Shown here: in pieces, positions 26,398 to 36,618 of the stretch
Numbering within the stretch: position 1 is the stretch's first letter
Layout: each line of letters starts with the position of its first letter
Assembly: GCF_001523745.2 (NCBI RefSeq)
Contig: NZ_CP013386.1
Span: forward strand, 1,674,001 to 1,738,000
DNA length: 64,000 nucleotides
DNA from: Burkholderia mayonis
Lineage (GTDB): Bacteria > Pseudomonadota > Gammaproteobacteria > Burkholderiales > Burkholderiaceae
Direction: 5' to 3'
Position numbers and translations under genes: made by a program
The notes under the pieces: model-generated
The model's database searches: none
Told to the model about the DNA's origin: nothing
Seen by the model: the letters and a program-made list of their open reading frames with translations, nothing else

Positions 26398-27708
26398 ATG
26401 TCCCACCCTAATACCCAGACGCCGCGCGCGCCGATGCTGTCGACGGCCGACGCGCTCGCGGCGCTTCTCGCTGCCGCACGTCCGCTCGCCGAAACCGAGA
26501 CGGTCGCGACGCTCGATGCGCTGAACCGCGTGCTCGCGGCCGACGTCGTGTCGCCGCTCGACGTTCCTCCGATGAACACGAGCGCGATGGACGGCTACGC
26601 GGTGCGCGCTGCCGACCTGACGCGCGGCGAGCGGCGCCTCATGGTGTCGCAGCGGATTCCGGCGGGCCATCCGGCCAAGCCGCTCGAGCCGGGCACGGCC
26701 GCGCGCATCTTCACGGGCGCGTCCGTGCCGGCCGGCGCGGACGCGGTCGTGATGCAGGAGCAGACGGAGGCCGCGGGCGACCAGGTGGACATCCTGCACA
26801 CGCCGGCGGCGGGCGAATGGATCACCACGCAGGGCGCGGACATCCGCCGCGGTTCGGTGATCCTGCCGGCTGGCACGCGGATGACGCCGCAGGCGATGGG
26901 GCTCGCCGCGTCGGTCGGCTGCGCGTCGCTCGCGGTCGCGCGCCGCGCGAAGGTCGCCGTGTTCTTCACGGGCGACGAACTGACGATGCCGGGCGAGCCG
27001 CTCAAGCCGGGCGCGATCTACAATTCGAACCGCTTCACGCTGCGCGGGCTCCTCGAGCGGCTCGGCTGCGACGTGACCGACTACGGGATCGTTCCCGACC
27101 GGCTCGATGCGACGCGCGCGGCGCTGCGCGAGGCGGCGCGCGAGCACGACGTGATCGTGACGAGCGGCGGCGTGTCGGTGGGCGACGAGGATCACGTGAA
27201 GCCCGCGGTCGAGGCGGAAGGGCGGCTCGCGCTGTGGCAGATCGCGATGAAGCCGGGCAAGCCGCTCGCGTTCGGCGTGATCAGGCGCGGCGGGGCGGCC
27301 GGCGCGGGTGACGCTACGGCCGCGGCGAACGGCACGAAGAACGGCACGAACGGCACGAACGGCGGCGAAGCCTATTTCATCGGTCTGCCGGGCAACCCGG
27401 TGTCGAGCTTCGTCACGTTCCTGCTATTCGTGCGGCCGTTCCTGCTGCGCGTCGCGGGCGCGACGCAGGTCGCGCCGCGCGTGGTGTCGCTGCGCGCCGA
27501 TTTCACGCAGAGCAAGGCCGACCGTCGCAATGAATTCCTGCGCGCGCGCGTGAACGCGGCGGGCGGGCTCGACCTGTTCCCGAACCAGAGCTCGGCCGTG
27601 CTGACGTCGACGGTGTGGGGCGACGGCCTGATCGACAATCCGCCGAACCACGCGATCAGCGCGGGCGAGACGGTGCGTTTCATTCCTTTTTCCGAATTGC
27701 TCGGCTGA
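26398..27708 (+). CDS. moeA: Molybdopterin molybdenumtransferase MoeA
   Basis: Inserts molybdate into adenylylated molybdopterin to complete the molybdenum cofactor. The 436 residues show PPMNTSAMDGYAVRA near 60, FTGASVPAGADAVVMQEQ, the molybdopterin-binding VTSGGVSVGDEDHVK, and FIGLPGNPVSSFVTF. An insertion of about 20 residues (Ala/Gly/Asn/Thr, with an NGT repeat at 27328-27366) interrupts the loop before FIGLPGNP. The ATG at 26398 was chosen because the earlier in-frame ATG adds a basic, non-conserved stretch. moaD and moaE follow. Confidence 0.93.
   Translation: MSHPNTQTPRAPMLSTADALAALLAAARPLAETETVATLDALNRVLAADVVSPLDVPPMNTSAMDGYAVRAADLTRGERRLMVSQRIPAGHPAKPLEPGTAARIFTGASVPAGADAVVMQEQTEAAGDQVDILHTPAAGEWITTQGADIRRGSVILPAGTRMTPQAMGLAASVGCASLAVARRAKVAVFFTGDELTMPGEPLKPGAIYNSNRFTLRGLLERLGCDVTDYGIVPDRLDATRAALREAAREHDVIVTSGGVSVGDEDHVKPAVEAEGRLALWQIAMKPGKPLAFGVIRRGGAAGAGDATAAANGTKNGTNGTNGGEAYFIGLPGNPVSSFVTFLLFVRPFLLRVAGATQVAPRVVSLRADFTQSKADRRNEFLRARVNAAGGLDLFPNQSSAVLTSTVWGDGLIDNPPNHAISAGETVRFIPFSELLG
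27328..27366 (+). repeat. In-frame 9-bp microrepeat within moeA
   Basis: Three exact copies of AACGGCACG occur (27328-27336, 27340-27348, 27349-27357) with one AAG codon inserted after the first. A variant AACGGCGGC (27358-27366) follows. It encodes NGT-K-NGT-NGT-NGG in a surface loop. Because the unit is a multiple of three, copy-number changes would keep the frame. Confidence 0.8.
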
Positions 27709-27728
27709 CGCCGGGCGGTGTTGTGACG

Positions 27729-27986
27729 ATGAAGATCGAACTGAAGTTTTTTGCGAGCGTGCGCGAAGCGCTCGGCGTCGCGAGCGAGACGGTGACGGTG
27801 CCGGACGGCGTCGCGACGGTGGGCGACGTGCGCGCGTGGCTGCGCACGCGCGGCGGTGCGTGGGCGGAGGCGCTCGCCGAGGGCCGCGCGCTGCGGATGG
27901 CGTGCAACCACACGATGACGGACGCCGGCACGCGGATCTCCGACGGCTGCGAAGTCGCGTTCTTCCCGCCCGTGACGGGCGGCTGA
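27729..27986 (+). CDS. moaD: Molybdopterin synthase sulfur-carrier subunit MoaD
   Basis: Ubiquitin-fold protein of 85 residues that carries sulfur as a C-terminal thiocarboxylate. The required Gly-Gly terminus is present (AFFPPVTGG), and the N-terminal IELKFFASVREALG is typical. Starts at GTG 27723 or ATG 27729 are both possible; ATG is given. It lies 20 bases after moeA and 59 bases before moaE. Confidence 0.94.
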   Translation: MKIELKFFASVREALGVASETVTVPDGVATVGDVRAWLRTRGGAWAEALAEGRALRMACNHTMTDAGTRISDGCEVAFFPPVTGG

Positions 27987-28045
27987 GCTTTGCATGCGAC
28001 CAGAGTAAGCGCTCAAGCGCTAACACTGCTCGACAGGAGGCGGCA

Positions 28046-28519
28046 ATGGTGACGGTACGGGTGCAGACGGACGACTTCGACGTCAGCACGGAGATCGCGG
28101 CGCTGCGCGCGCGCAATCCGAAGGTGGGCGCGGTCGCGTGCTTCGTCGGCACGGTGCGCGACCTGAACGACGGCGAGCAGGTCGACACGCTCGAGCTCGA
28201 GCACTATCCGGGGATGACCGAGAAAGCGCTCGCCGCGATCGCGGACGACGCGATCGCGCGCTGGCCGGGCATTGACGTGGCGATCGTCCACCGCGTCGGC
28301 AAGCTCTATCCGCTCGACCAGATCGTGTTCGTCGCGACCGTATCCGCGCATCGCGGCGACGCGTTCGCGTCGTGCGAGTTCGTGATGGACTACCTGAAGA
28401 CGCAGGCGCCGTTCTGGAAGAAGGAGAAGACGCCCGCGGGCGAGCGCTGGGTCGACGCGCGCAGCGTCGACGATGCGGCGCTCGCGCGCTGGGGCGTCGA
28501 ATCGGGGAACGCGAAGTAA
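28046..28519 (+). CDS. moaE: Molybdopterin synthase catalytic subunit MoaE
   Basis: Catalytic partner of MoaD. It adds two sulfurs to cyclic pyranopterin monophosphate. The 157 residues show GAVACFVGTVRDLNDGE, LELEHYPGMTEKAL, and the active-site lysine region APFWKKEKTPAGERWVDA near 120. The ATG at 28046 has a perfect AGGAGG site 6 bases upstream, which rules out the longer open frame through moaD. Confidence 0.96.
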   Translation: MVTVRVQTDDFDVSTEIAALRARNPKVGAVACFVGTVRDLNDGEQVDTLELEHYPGMTEKALAAIADDAIARWPGIDVAIVHRVGKLYPLDQIVFVATVSAHRGDAFASCEFVMDYLKTQAPFWKKEKTPAGERWVDARSVDDAALARWGVESGNAK

Positions 28520-28822
28520 TCGTCGTAGGCGCGGTGCCGCCCGATCGGGCTTCGGCGGGGGCAGCATCGCTTCGTCCGTCGCGAAGGGGCGGGCAAGCTT
28601 GATTTCGAGCGTCCGGAGCGGTTCCGCGGACGATCGCTCGCCAATTTTCGGGCGTCACGACACTACGCGGCGGCGGAATCTGAGCTCGGGTGCTCGTGAT
28701 TGCGTCGATATTGAAGTTTAAACGTCAGGCTCCGGCAGGAATTTTCGCTTCTTCCTTTCCCTTCTTCGGCGCGCTGCGCGGTCGTTTCGAGCGAACCCGG
28801 AACCGGCGGCCGGCCCGTTCGC
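28520..28822. other. Intergenic region between convergent moaE and truncated haemoglobin gene
   Basis: 303 bases have no gene supported by a domain or ribosome-binding site. There is no clear intrinsic terminator for either convergent gene. Open frames on both strands are compositional. Confidence 0.4.
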
Positions 28823-29377
28823 TCACGCGTCGTCGTGCGCCGCGCGGCCGATGATTTTCGCCGGAAACGGCTCGCCGCGCGGCCGGCGCGCATCTGCGTC
28901 GTCGTCCGCGGGCCGCTTCGGCGCGATCAGGTCGAGGATGGCCTGCTGCTCGGCCGGAATCCGGTAATCCCAGCCGAAGCGGCTCAATTGCAGGCTCTGC
29001 GCGATCCGCAGCGCGGGCTCCATGAAGCGCACGGCCGCCGCGGGTTCGTAGCGCGCCTCGACGGTCTTCAGGAACAGCGTGAGCCAGCGGCTGAAATGCG
29101 CGGGCTCGAGGCCGTCGAGCGGCTGGTGTGCGGCCTGCACGTTGCCGCGGTAGCGCTTCGTGCCGAGCACGAGGCTCGACCAGAACTCGCCCATTTTCGG
29201 CAGATGTTCGTCCCAGCGTCCGGCGAGCTTTTGCTCGAATACGGGACCGAGAAGGGCATCGTCGCGCACGCGTTCGTAGAACGCGTCGACGAGCGCACGA
29301 ATGTTCTCCGGGGTCGGTTCGGCGGCGCGTGTCGCCGCAGCGGCGACAGTGGAGATTTCGGAAGAAGCGTGGGTCAT
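28823..29377 (-). CDS. Group III truncated haemoglobin
   Basis: Single-domain 2-on-2 globin predicted to bind O2 or NO. The 184 residues include a nonconserved N-terminus, then ENIRALVDAFYERVRDDALLGPVF (helices A-B/C), WDEHLPKMGEFWSSLVLGTKRYRG and the proximal-His region AHFSRWLTLFLKTVEARYEP. About 30 extra polar residues at the C-terminus have no globin counterpart. It is divergent from an NsrR-type NO sensor, which supports a role in NO or redox defence; the function itself is inferred. Confidence 0.85.
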   Translation of the reverse strand: MTHASSEISTVAAAATRAAEPTPENIRALVDAFYERVRDDALLGPVFEQKLAGRWDEHLPKMGEFWSSLVLGTKRYRGNVQAAHQPLDGLEPAHFSRWLTLFLKTVEARYEPAAAVRFMEPALRIAQSLQLSRFGWDYRIPAEQQAILDLIAPKRPADDDADARRPRGEPFPAKIIGRAAHDDA

Positions 29378-29468
29378 TTAAAAAAAGGGCCGGGTAACAC
29401 GGCAGCACGGGCATGCGATTTTGTCGCACAATAATAAACGGCCACCTTCTCAATAAAAGTGCTGACAG

Positions 29469-29485
29469 CTTGCATCTTATGATGC
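29469..29485. promoter_or_regulatory. Candidate NsrR operator
   Basis: The minus strand of 29469-29478 reads AAGATGCAAG, close to the published NsrR half-site AAGATGYATTT. The same spot forms the dyad GCATC-TTAT-GATGC (29472-29485). It lies in the 182-base region shared by the truncated haemoglobin and NsrR-type genes. Assignment is from consensus memory and position only. Confidence 0.5.
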
Positions 29486-29559
29486 GGTCGTCGGATCGGC
29501 AATGGCAGACGCGTTTTTCGCGTGGGCGCCGATCGCACTGACACAACATCCATTTCGTA

Positions 29560-30057
29560 ATGAGACTAACCGACTACACCGACTACTCTTTGCGCGTCAT
29601 GTTGTTCCTCGCGGTCCGGGGCGAGGGCTTGTCGACGATCCAGGAGATCTCGGATGCCTACGGCATTTCCAAGAACCATTTGATGAAAGTGGTGCAGCAA
29701 CTCGGCGAGCTCGGTTGGATCGAGACGGTGCGCGGCCGCAACGGCGGCTTGCGCCTGAACGCGCAGTCCGCCACGCTGACGGTCGGCGAAGTCGTGCGCA
29801 AGACCGAAAACGATTTCGCGCTCGTCGGCTGCTTCGCGGACGAATCCGAGTCGCATCGCAGCTGCGTGATCCAGTCGGCATGCCGGCTCAAGGGCGTGTT
29901 CGCGGCCGCTCGCGACGCGTTCTTCGCGGAGCTCGACAAGCACACGATCGGCGAGCTCTCGCAGCCGGCATCGCAGCTTGCCGCGCTGCTCGGTCTCACT
30001 CCCGTGCGGATCGTGCCTGCGGCCGAGCTCCGCGTGCCGGTGACCGTCGCCGGCTGA
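29560..30057 (+). CDS. nsrR: Rrf2-family repressor, NsrR-like NO sensor
   Basis: The 165-residue winged-helix protein has MRLTDYTDYSLRVMLFLA at the N-terminus and recognition helix YGISKNHLMKVVQQL. Three cysteines, Cys91, Cys102 and Cys108 (C-x10-C-x5-C, ending SCVIQSACRLKGVF), match the Fe-S ligands of NsrR, with a longer first gap than in E. coli (C-x4-C-x5-C). NsrR represses NO-detoxification genes and is inactivated when NO attacks its cluster. The divergent haemoglobin gene is the probable target. Confidence 0.88.
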   Translation: MRLTDYTDYSLRVMLFLAVRGEGLSTIQEISDAYGISKNHLMKVVQQLGELGWIETVRGRNGGLRLNAQSATLTVGEVVRKTENDFALVGCFADESESHRSCVIQSACRLKGVFAAARDAFFAELDKHTIGELSQPASQLAALLGLTPVRIVPAAELRVPVTVAG

Positions 30058-30180
30058 CGCCGCGCGGCGCATTCCCGACGCTTCTTTCGTGCGCGCGGCC
30101 GCGTCGCCGCCGCGCGTGTTCTCGTTGCCGTCACGCGCCCGCGTGACGCGTCCCTTTGCTGTGCCTCAATAAAAAACCGG

Positions 30181-30208
30181 CTTGAAAGGCGGATAACCAT
30201 CCTCATTT
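30181..30208 (+). promoter_or_regulatory. Sigma-32 heat-shock promoter of clpB
   Basis: CTTGAAA (30181-30187), a 13-base spacer, then CCTCATTT (30201-30208). The first box is identical to the sigma-32 -35 consensus and the second differs from CCCCATNT at one base. It lies 30 bases before the clpB ATG. Confidence 0.85.
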
Positions 30209-30237
30209 GGTTGCTATTCGCAATGGAGGTCTCATTC

Positions 30238-32835
<2,598 letters not shown>

Positions 32836-32887
32836 TCGCCGCGTTCAGGCCGGGCGAGTCGGCGTTTCATCCGGCTCGCAAAAGCAA

Positions 32888-32914
32888 ACACCCCGCGTGA
32901 GCGGGGTGTTTTTG
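32888..32914 (+). terminator. Intrinsic terminator of clpB
   Basis: A 9-bp perfect stem ACACCCCGC / GCGGGGTGT (32889-32897 with 32902-32910) has a GTGA loop and is followed by TTTT. The proposed group II intron remnant begins two bases after the T tract. Confidence 0.92.
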
Positions 32915-32915
32915 G

Positions 32916-33403
32916 TGCGCCCAGCATGGGCGCACTTATATGGACGCCTCCCGGTTTGCCAGGTGATATTCGTGTTCGGCGGCCACCCGTGCCGCTTTGT
33001 CGCGGCACCAGACCCAGGAATGCCGCAAATTCGCGCCCAGAGCGAAACATGCAGGCATCGCCGATTGTGGCCACGGCGGCGGTGGCGCTAAGCAGGCCGA
33101 CGCCGGGGATGGCTGTGAGGCGCGTGGCCGCTTCGTTTTGTCGCTGCCAAACAGTCAATCTGCGTTCGATCTCGGCGATGTCCTTCGTGAGCATGCCGAT
33201 GCGATGCAATTGCTCGTGCAGGGCATCGATCACCATAGCCGGCAGCGTGTCGGCCAGTTGCGTGAGCGCCTGTTCGGCTTCTCGGAGGCTATGTCGACCG
33301 GCCGACACGGCAACGCCGAATTCGTAGAACCGCCCGGTGCGGACCCGCATGCCGGGTGGTGTGGGAGGGGATCGGCTAGGTCACTGGCCGCCCCTATCCC
33401 GAT
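32916..33403 (+). mobile_element. Degenerate group II intron (5' end and domains V-VI retained)
   Basis: The left end GTGCGCCCA-GCA-TGGGCGCAC (32916-32936) has the GUGYG start and the stem of bacterial group II introns. At the right end, 33328-33360 folds like domain V: ACCGCCCGG pairs with CCGGGTGGT around TGCG-GACC-CGCA, with a TG bulge. Bases 33363-33400 fold like domain VI (GGGAGGGG with CCCCUAUCCC), leaving a bulged A at 33396 eight positions from a GAT 3' end. The reverse-transcriptase ORF is gone and an antisense IS110 fragment occupies the middle. The position directly behind an intrinsic terminator is the insertion habit of class C introns. The intron class is inferred. Confidence 0.68.
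32990..33325 (-). pseudogene. IS110-family transposase fragment (C-terminal Transposase_20 part)
   Basis: A minus-strand frame matches the second half of IS110 transposases: YEFGVAVSAGRHSLREAE, PAMVIDALHEQLHRIG, AIPGVGLLSATAAVATIGD (helix-hairpin-helix), then GREFAAFLGLVPRQSGTGG. The N-terminal DEDD catalytic half is missing, since homology begins abruptly at YEFG. The tail diverges after GTGG, so the usual GISKRGD...YLR segment is lost. The open frame continues through clpB only by chance. It is inert on its own and lies antisense inside the group II intron remnant. Confidence 0.85.
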
Positions 33404-33415
33404 TACGGGGAATCG

Positions 33416-33628
33416 ATGAGAGCAAGCCCGACCGAAGTCGCTAGCTACGCGGGTAGCGAGGTGGCCCTGGCGTCGTCGCTGACGCTGACCGACATCGGCG
33501 TCATCGTGGGTATCGTGACCGCAGTGGCCACGTTCACCCTCAACGCTATCTACATGTACCGCAAGGACAAGCGGGAGGAGCGCGAGTCGTTGGCGCGCCT
33601 TCATGAACTGGAGACGCACGATGGCTAA
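33416..33628 (+). CDS. Small phage holin-like membrane protein
   Basis: The 70-residue protein has one clear membrane segment (about 25-48, TLTDIGVIVGIVTAVATFTLNAIYMY) followed by a highly charged cytoplasmic tail (KDKREERESLARLHELE). This is the layout of small phage holins. It overlaps the start of the lysozyme gene by 8 bases, the usual holin-endolysin arrangement. It begins only 13 bases after the proposed intron 3' end, so its native promoter is probably missing. Holin function is inferred from topology and context. Confidence 0.75.
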   Translation: MRASPTEVASYAGSEVALASSLTLTDIGVIVGIVTAVATFTLNAIYMYRKDKREERESLARLHELETHDG

Positions 33629-34118
33629 CGTGCCGAAGAAGACGCTCGCTGGAGTTGTGGGGGCCGCTACTGCGGCCCTTTTGCTTTCTATCGTCCCGAA
33701 GTTCGAGGGCGAGGTGCTGGTCGCACGCGCCGATCCGATCGGGATCATCACGGCGTGTAACGGCGACACGAAGGACGTGCGCGCCGGCCAGCGCTTCACG
33801 CCGGAAGAGTGCCGCGCGCGGCTCGAGCAACGGCTGATCGAACGCGCCGAGCCGGTGCTGAAGTGCACCCCTGTCCTGGATGGGCACACGTACCAGCTCG
33901 CGGCCGCGGTGAGCTTTGCTTACAACGTCGGGCCAGCTGCGTACTGCGGCAGCACGACCGCGAAGCGCTTCAGCGCGGGCGACTGGCGCGGCGCGTGCCG
34001 CGCGTTGAACGAGTCGGATAGCGGCCGGCCGCAATGGGTGACGGCCGGCGGCCGTGTACTGCCCGGCCTGGTGAAATGGCGCGCCGAAGAGCGCGCAATC
34101 TGCGAGCGTGACCTATGA
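33621..34118 (+). CDS. Phage SAR endolysin (GH24 lysozyme, P21 R-like)
   Basis: The 165-residue muramidase cleaves the glycan backbone of peptidoglycan. The catalytic triad has P21/T4-type spacing: Glu29 (FEGEV), Asp38 (RADPIG) and Thr44 (IITACNGDT). Residues 8-25 form a weakly hydrophobic Ala/Gly-rich N-terminal segment without a cleavage site, typical of signal-arrest-release endolysins that wait in the membrane until the holin fires. The ATG at 33621 overlaps the holin gene. It appears intact although the surrounding prophage is gone. Confidence 0.88.
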   Translation: MANVPKKTLAGVVGAATAALLLSIVPKFEGEVLVARADPIGIITACNGDTKDVRAGQRFTPEECRARLEQRLIERAEPVLKCTPVLDGHTYQLAAAVSFAYNVGPAAYCGSTTAKRFSAGDWRGACRALNESDSGRPQWVTAGGRVLPGLVKWRAEERAICERDL

Positions 34119-34291
34119 CAACCACGAAAACTCACGAGACGCGCCGCACGCTGTCCGAGGACGTCTTCTACCCGGACCACGAGCCGCGCACCGAGTCGTC
34201 GACCTTCCGCGTGAGCAAGCGCGCGATGAAAAAAGGGGCGCACCTACGCGCGGTGCAACGGAGCGCGCCCGGCTGCCGCCGACGGGCGTGA
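34115..34291 (+). CDS. Truncated phage-type protein of unknown function
   Basis: A 58-residue frame is joined to the lysozyme gene by an ATGA overlap. It begins MTTTKTHETRRTLSEDVFYP and continues DHEPRTESSTFRVSKRAMKK, a polar sequence I associate with longer phage or prophage proteins near lysis genes. After about residue 43 the sequence turns into an Arg/Ala-rich run (RAVQRSAPGCRRRA) and stops, so the gene is probably cut by the right edge of the prophage deletion. Function unknown. Confidence 0.55.
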   Translation: MTTTKTHETRRTLSEDVFYPDHEPRTESSTFRVSKRAMKKGAHLRAVQRSAPGCRRRA

Positions 34292-34351
34292 TTTCCCTCG
34301 GAAGCGGGCCATGACGATACCGAGCCAGCCGGTTTCACATGGCCGTCATTC

Positions 34352-35656
34352 CTATACCCGCTCCGCTATCCGCTGCGGCTCGAGCGACGCCGCGCCGCCG
34401 CCGTCGGAGCCTGCATCGTCGCGCGGGTCGTCGAGCTGGCCTTCCCACTTCGCGACCACGGCGGCGGCAATCGAGTTGCCGACCGCATTGGTCGCCGAGC
34501 GGCCCATGTCGAGGAACATGTCGACCCCCATGATCAGCAGCAGGCCTGCCTCCGGCAGGTTGAACTGGTTGAGCGTCGCCGCAATCACGACGAGCGACGC
34601 CCGCGGCACGCCGGCCATGCCCTTCGACGTCAGCATCAGCAGAAGCAGCATCGTGATTTGCGTGCCGAGCGGCAGATCGATGCCGTATACCTGCGCGATG
34701 AACAGTACGGCGAACGTGCAGTACATCATCGAGCCGTCGAGGTTGAACGAATAGCCGATCGGCAACACGAAGCTCGAAATCTTGCGGTTCACGCCGAAAC
34801 GGTCGAGCGCGTCGAGCAGCTTCGGATACGCGGCTTCCGAACTCGCGGTCGCGAACGACAACAGGAACGGTTCGCGGATCAGGCGGATCAGCGAGAACGT
34901 ACGCTTGCCGAGGAACACGAGGCCCGCGAGCGTCAGCACGCCCCACAGCAGCGCGAGTGCGAGATAGAAGCTGCCCATGAACTTCGCGAACGTGAGCAGG
35001 ATGCTGAGTCCTTCCGTCGTGATCGTCGATGCGAGCGCCGCGAACACCGCGACGGGCGCGAACCACATGACCGCGCCGGTGACCTTCAACATCACTTGCG
35101 CGAGATCCTCGATCACGCCGGTCAGGCGCTTGCCTGCGTCGCCGAGCGCGGACAGCGCGGTGCCGAAGAAGATCGAGAACACGACGATCTGCAGGATCTC
35201 GTTGTTCGCCATCGCCTCGGCGATCGACTTCGGCACCAGGTGGATCACGAAGTCTTTCAGCGTGAACGAGCCGGTCTTCAGGTCGAGGGCGGCATCGGTG
35301 GCGGGCAGCGGCAGGCTCAGATGGCTGCCGGGCTGCAATACCGTCGCGGCCAGCAGGCCGAGCAGCAGCGACGTGAACGACGCGATGAAGAACCAGCCGA
35401 GCGCCTTCACGCCGACCCGGCCGACCGCACCGGTATCGCCCATGTGCGCGATGCCGACCGTCAGCGTCGCGAACACCAGCGGCGCGATGATCATCTTGAT
35501 GAGACGCAGGAACACGTCGGACAGCAGCGATACGTAGCCGGCGATTTCCTTCGCGACGTGCGGATCCGGGAATGCGCTATGGCAGCCATAACCGACGGCG
35601 ATGCCGAGGATCATCGCGATCACGATGTACGAGGTGATGTTGCGTCTTTTCTTCAT
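34352..35656 (-). CDS. dctA: C4-dicarboxylate transporter DctA (DAACS family)
   Basis: Inner-membrane Na+/H+-coupled symporter for succinate, fumarate and malate. The 434 residues have about eight hydrophobic segments. The family signature regions are SSEAAYPKLLDALDRFGV, FVLPIGYSFNLDGSMMY and the helical hairpin LMLTSKGMAGVPRASLVVI. The ATG at 35656 was chosen, as upstream in-frame codons form a basic, nonconserved stretch. It stands alone, with no DctB/DctD pair visible nearby. Its 3' end abuts the prophage remnant. Confidence 0.94.
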   Translation of the reverse strand: MKKRRNITSYIVIAMILGIAVGYGCHSAFPDPHVAKEIAGYVSLLSDVFLRLIKMIIAPLVFATLTVGIAHMGDTGAVGRVGVKALGWFFIASFTSLLLGLLAATVLQPGSHLSLPLPATDAALDLKTGSFTLKDFVIHLVPKSIAEAMANNEILQIVVFSIFFGTALSALGDAGKRLTGVIEDLAQVMLKVTGAVMWFAPVAVFAALASTITTEGLSILLTFAKFMGSFYLALALLWGVLTLAGLVFLGKRTFSLIRLIREPFLLSFATASSEAAYPKLLDALDRFGVNRKISSFVLPIGYSFNLDGSMMYCTFAVLFIAQVYGIDLPLGTQITMLLLLMLTSKGMAGVPRASLVVIAATLNQFNLPEAGLLLIMGVDMFLDMGRSATNAVGNSIAAAVVAKWEGQLDDPRDDAGSDGGGAASLEPQRIAERV

Positions 35657-36618
35657 GAGGAGTCCAAATTGCACGGCGGGTGTTGCAAATGACGGCGCGG
35701 TCGCCGGCGCGCAAGCAGTGGACCTGGTACCTGGGCTGTTCGCGCGCCTTCCGGTACGGCGCGCACCAGGCAATTCTTGCTGGATGCGCTTGACAGGGCG
35801 CGATCGCTCGATACAAGAGGCGATATGTTACTCCAATTGGCCGGATTGCTTTCGAAATTGAAAGAGTTGAGACATCGTCGCCCGCGAGAAGCGGACGCCG
35901 CGCTCGTCCGACGGGTTACGTCGCGTGGATGGGCGACGGCAGCGCCGAGGCCTTCGTTTCGGCAGTTTACGGCGCAAGCCGAATGCGTTCCGGCAGAATC
36001 GGCGGCATGTGCGGTAGCGCGCGCCTGCCTATCGCCAGATCATCTCTGCGCATGGCATTCGGTTATCTCGGAGCGGGCGGCGCAGCTTCCGCAGCAGCCC
36101 AGGCGAGCCACCCAACTTTTCTTTGCTCCCGCGGGCGAGCGATCGGCGCTTGCGTGCCGGACTTGGGCCTACCGGAGCGGCCGCCGCGGCGTCCCAATCC
36201 TTGGAATCGATCGCCGTATTTCGGGATTGCGCCGCACTCGTGCAGATTGCGCGTAGCGCCTTTTGATCGGCGGCGTGATGCCGGACATCTTGCGAATGCG
36301 CGTCGTGACGCCGGGTGGCCAACGGACTTTCTTGCTTTCGACGTCGGGAGAAGGGGGAAGCTCGCGCTGCCTGCATCCGGACTCAAACGCGATCGAGGCA
36401 CGTGCGCCTGCGACGATGCGACGATGCGACGATGCGACGATGCGACGATGCGACGATGCGACGATGCGACGATGCGACGATGCGACGATGCGCGTTGGCG
36501 ACGCCAGAAGCCGCGCCGAGTTCGAATCGCCTCGACCGCAGCGGCCGGAAATCCGCGCATCGGCGGCGGTCGCGATGCGAGATCGAATGCGCATTGCCTG
36601 TCTGCGACAGCCGCACGT
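35657..36618. other. Long intergenic region containing a tandem repeat
   Basis: 962 bases lie between the dctA promoter side and the acetyltransferase 3' end. No open frame on either strand shows a domain. The apparent ORFs running through 36411-36490 on both strands (RRCDDATM and RRIVASSH words) are only translations of the octamer repeat. The dctA promoter should lie within 35660-35830, but no clear sigma-70 or sigma-54 box was seen. Confidence 0.5.
36411..36490. repeat. Perfect tandem repeat, 8-bp unit x 10
   Basis: Ten uninterrupted copies of CGACGATG occupy 36411-36490, followed by a partial copy (CG). The unit is not a multiple of three and lies outside any supported gene, 129 bases past the stop of the acetyltransferase gene. 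Such perfect octamers expand and contract by slipped-strand mispairing and are used as VNTR typing loci in the pseudomallei group. Confidence 0.97.

Noticed and set aside
36411..36490. CRISPR array
   Set aside because: The copies are 8 bp and contiguous with no spacers, and no cas genes are present.
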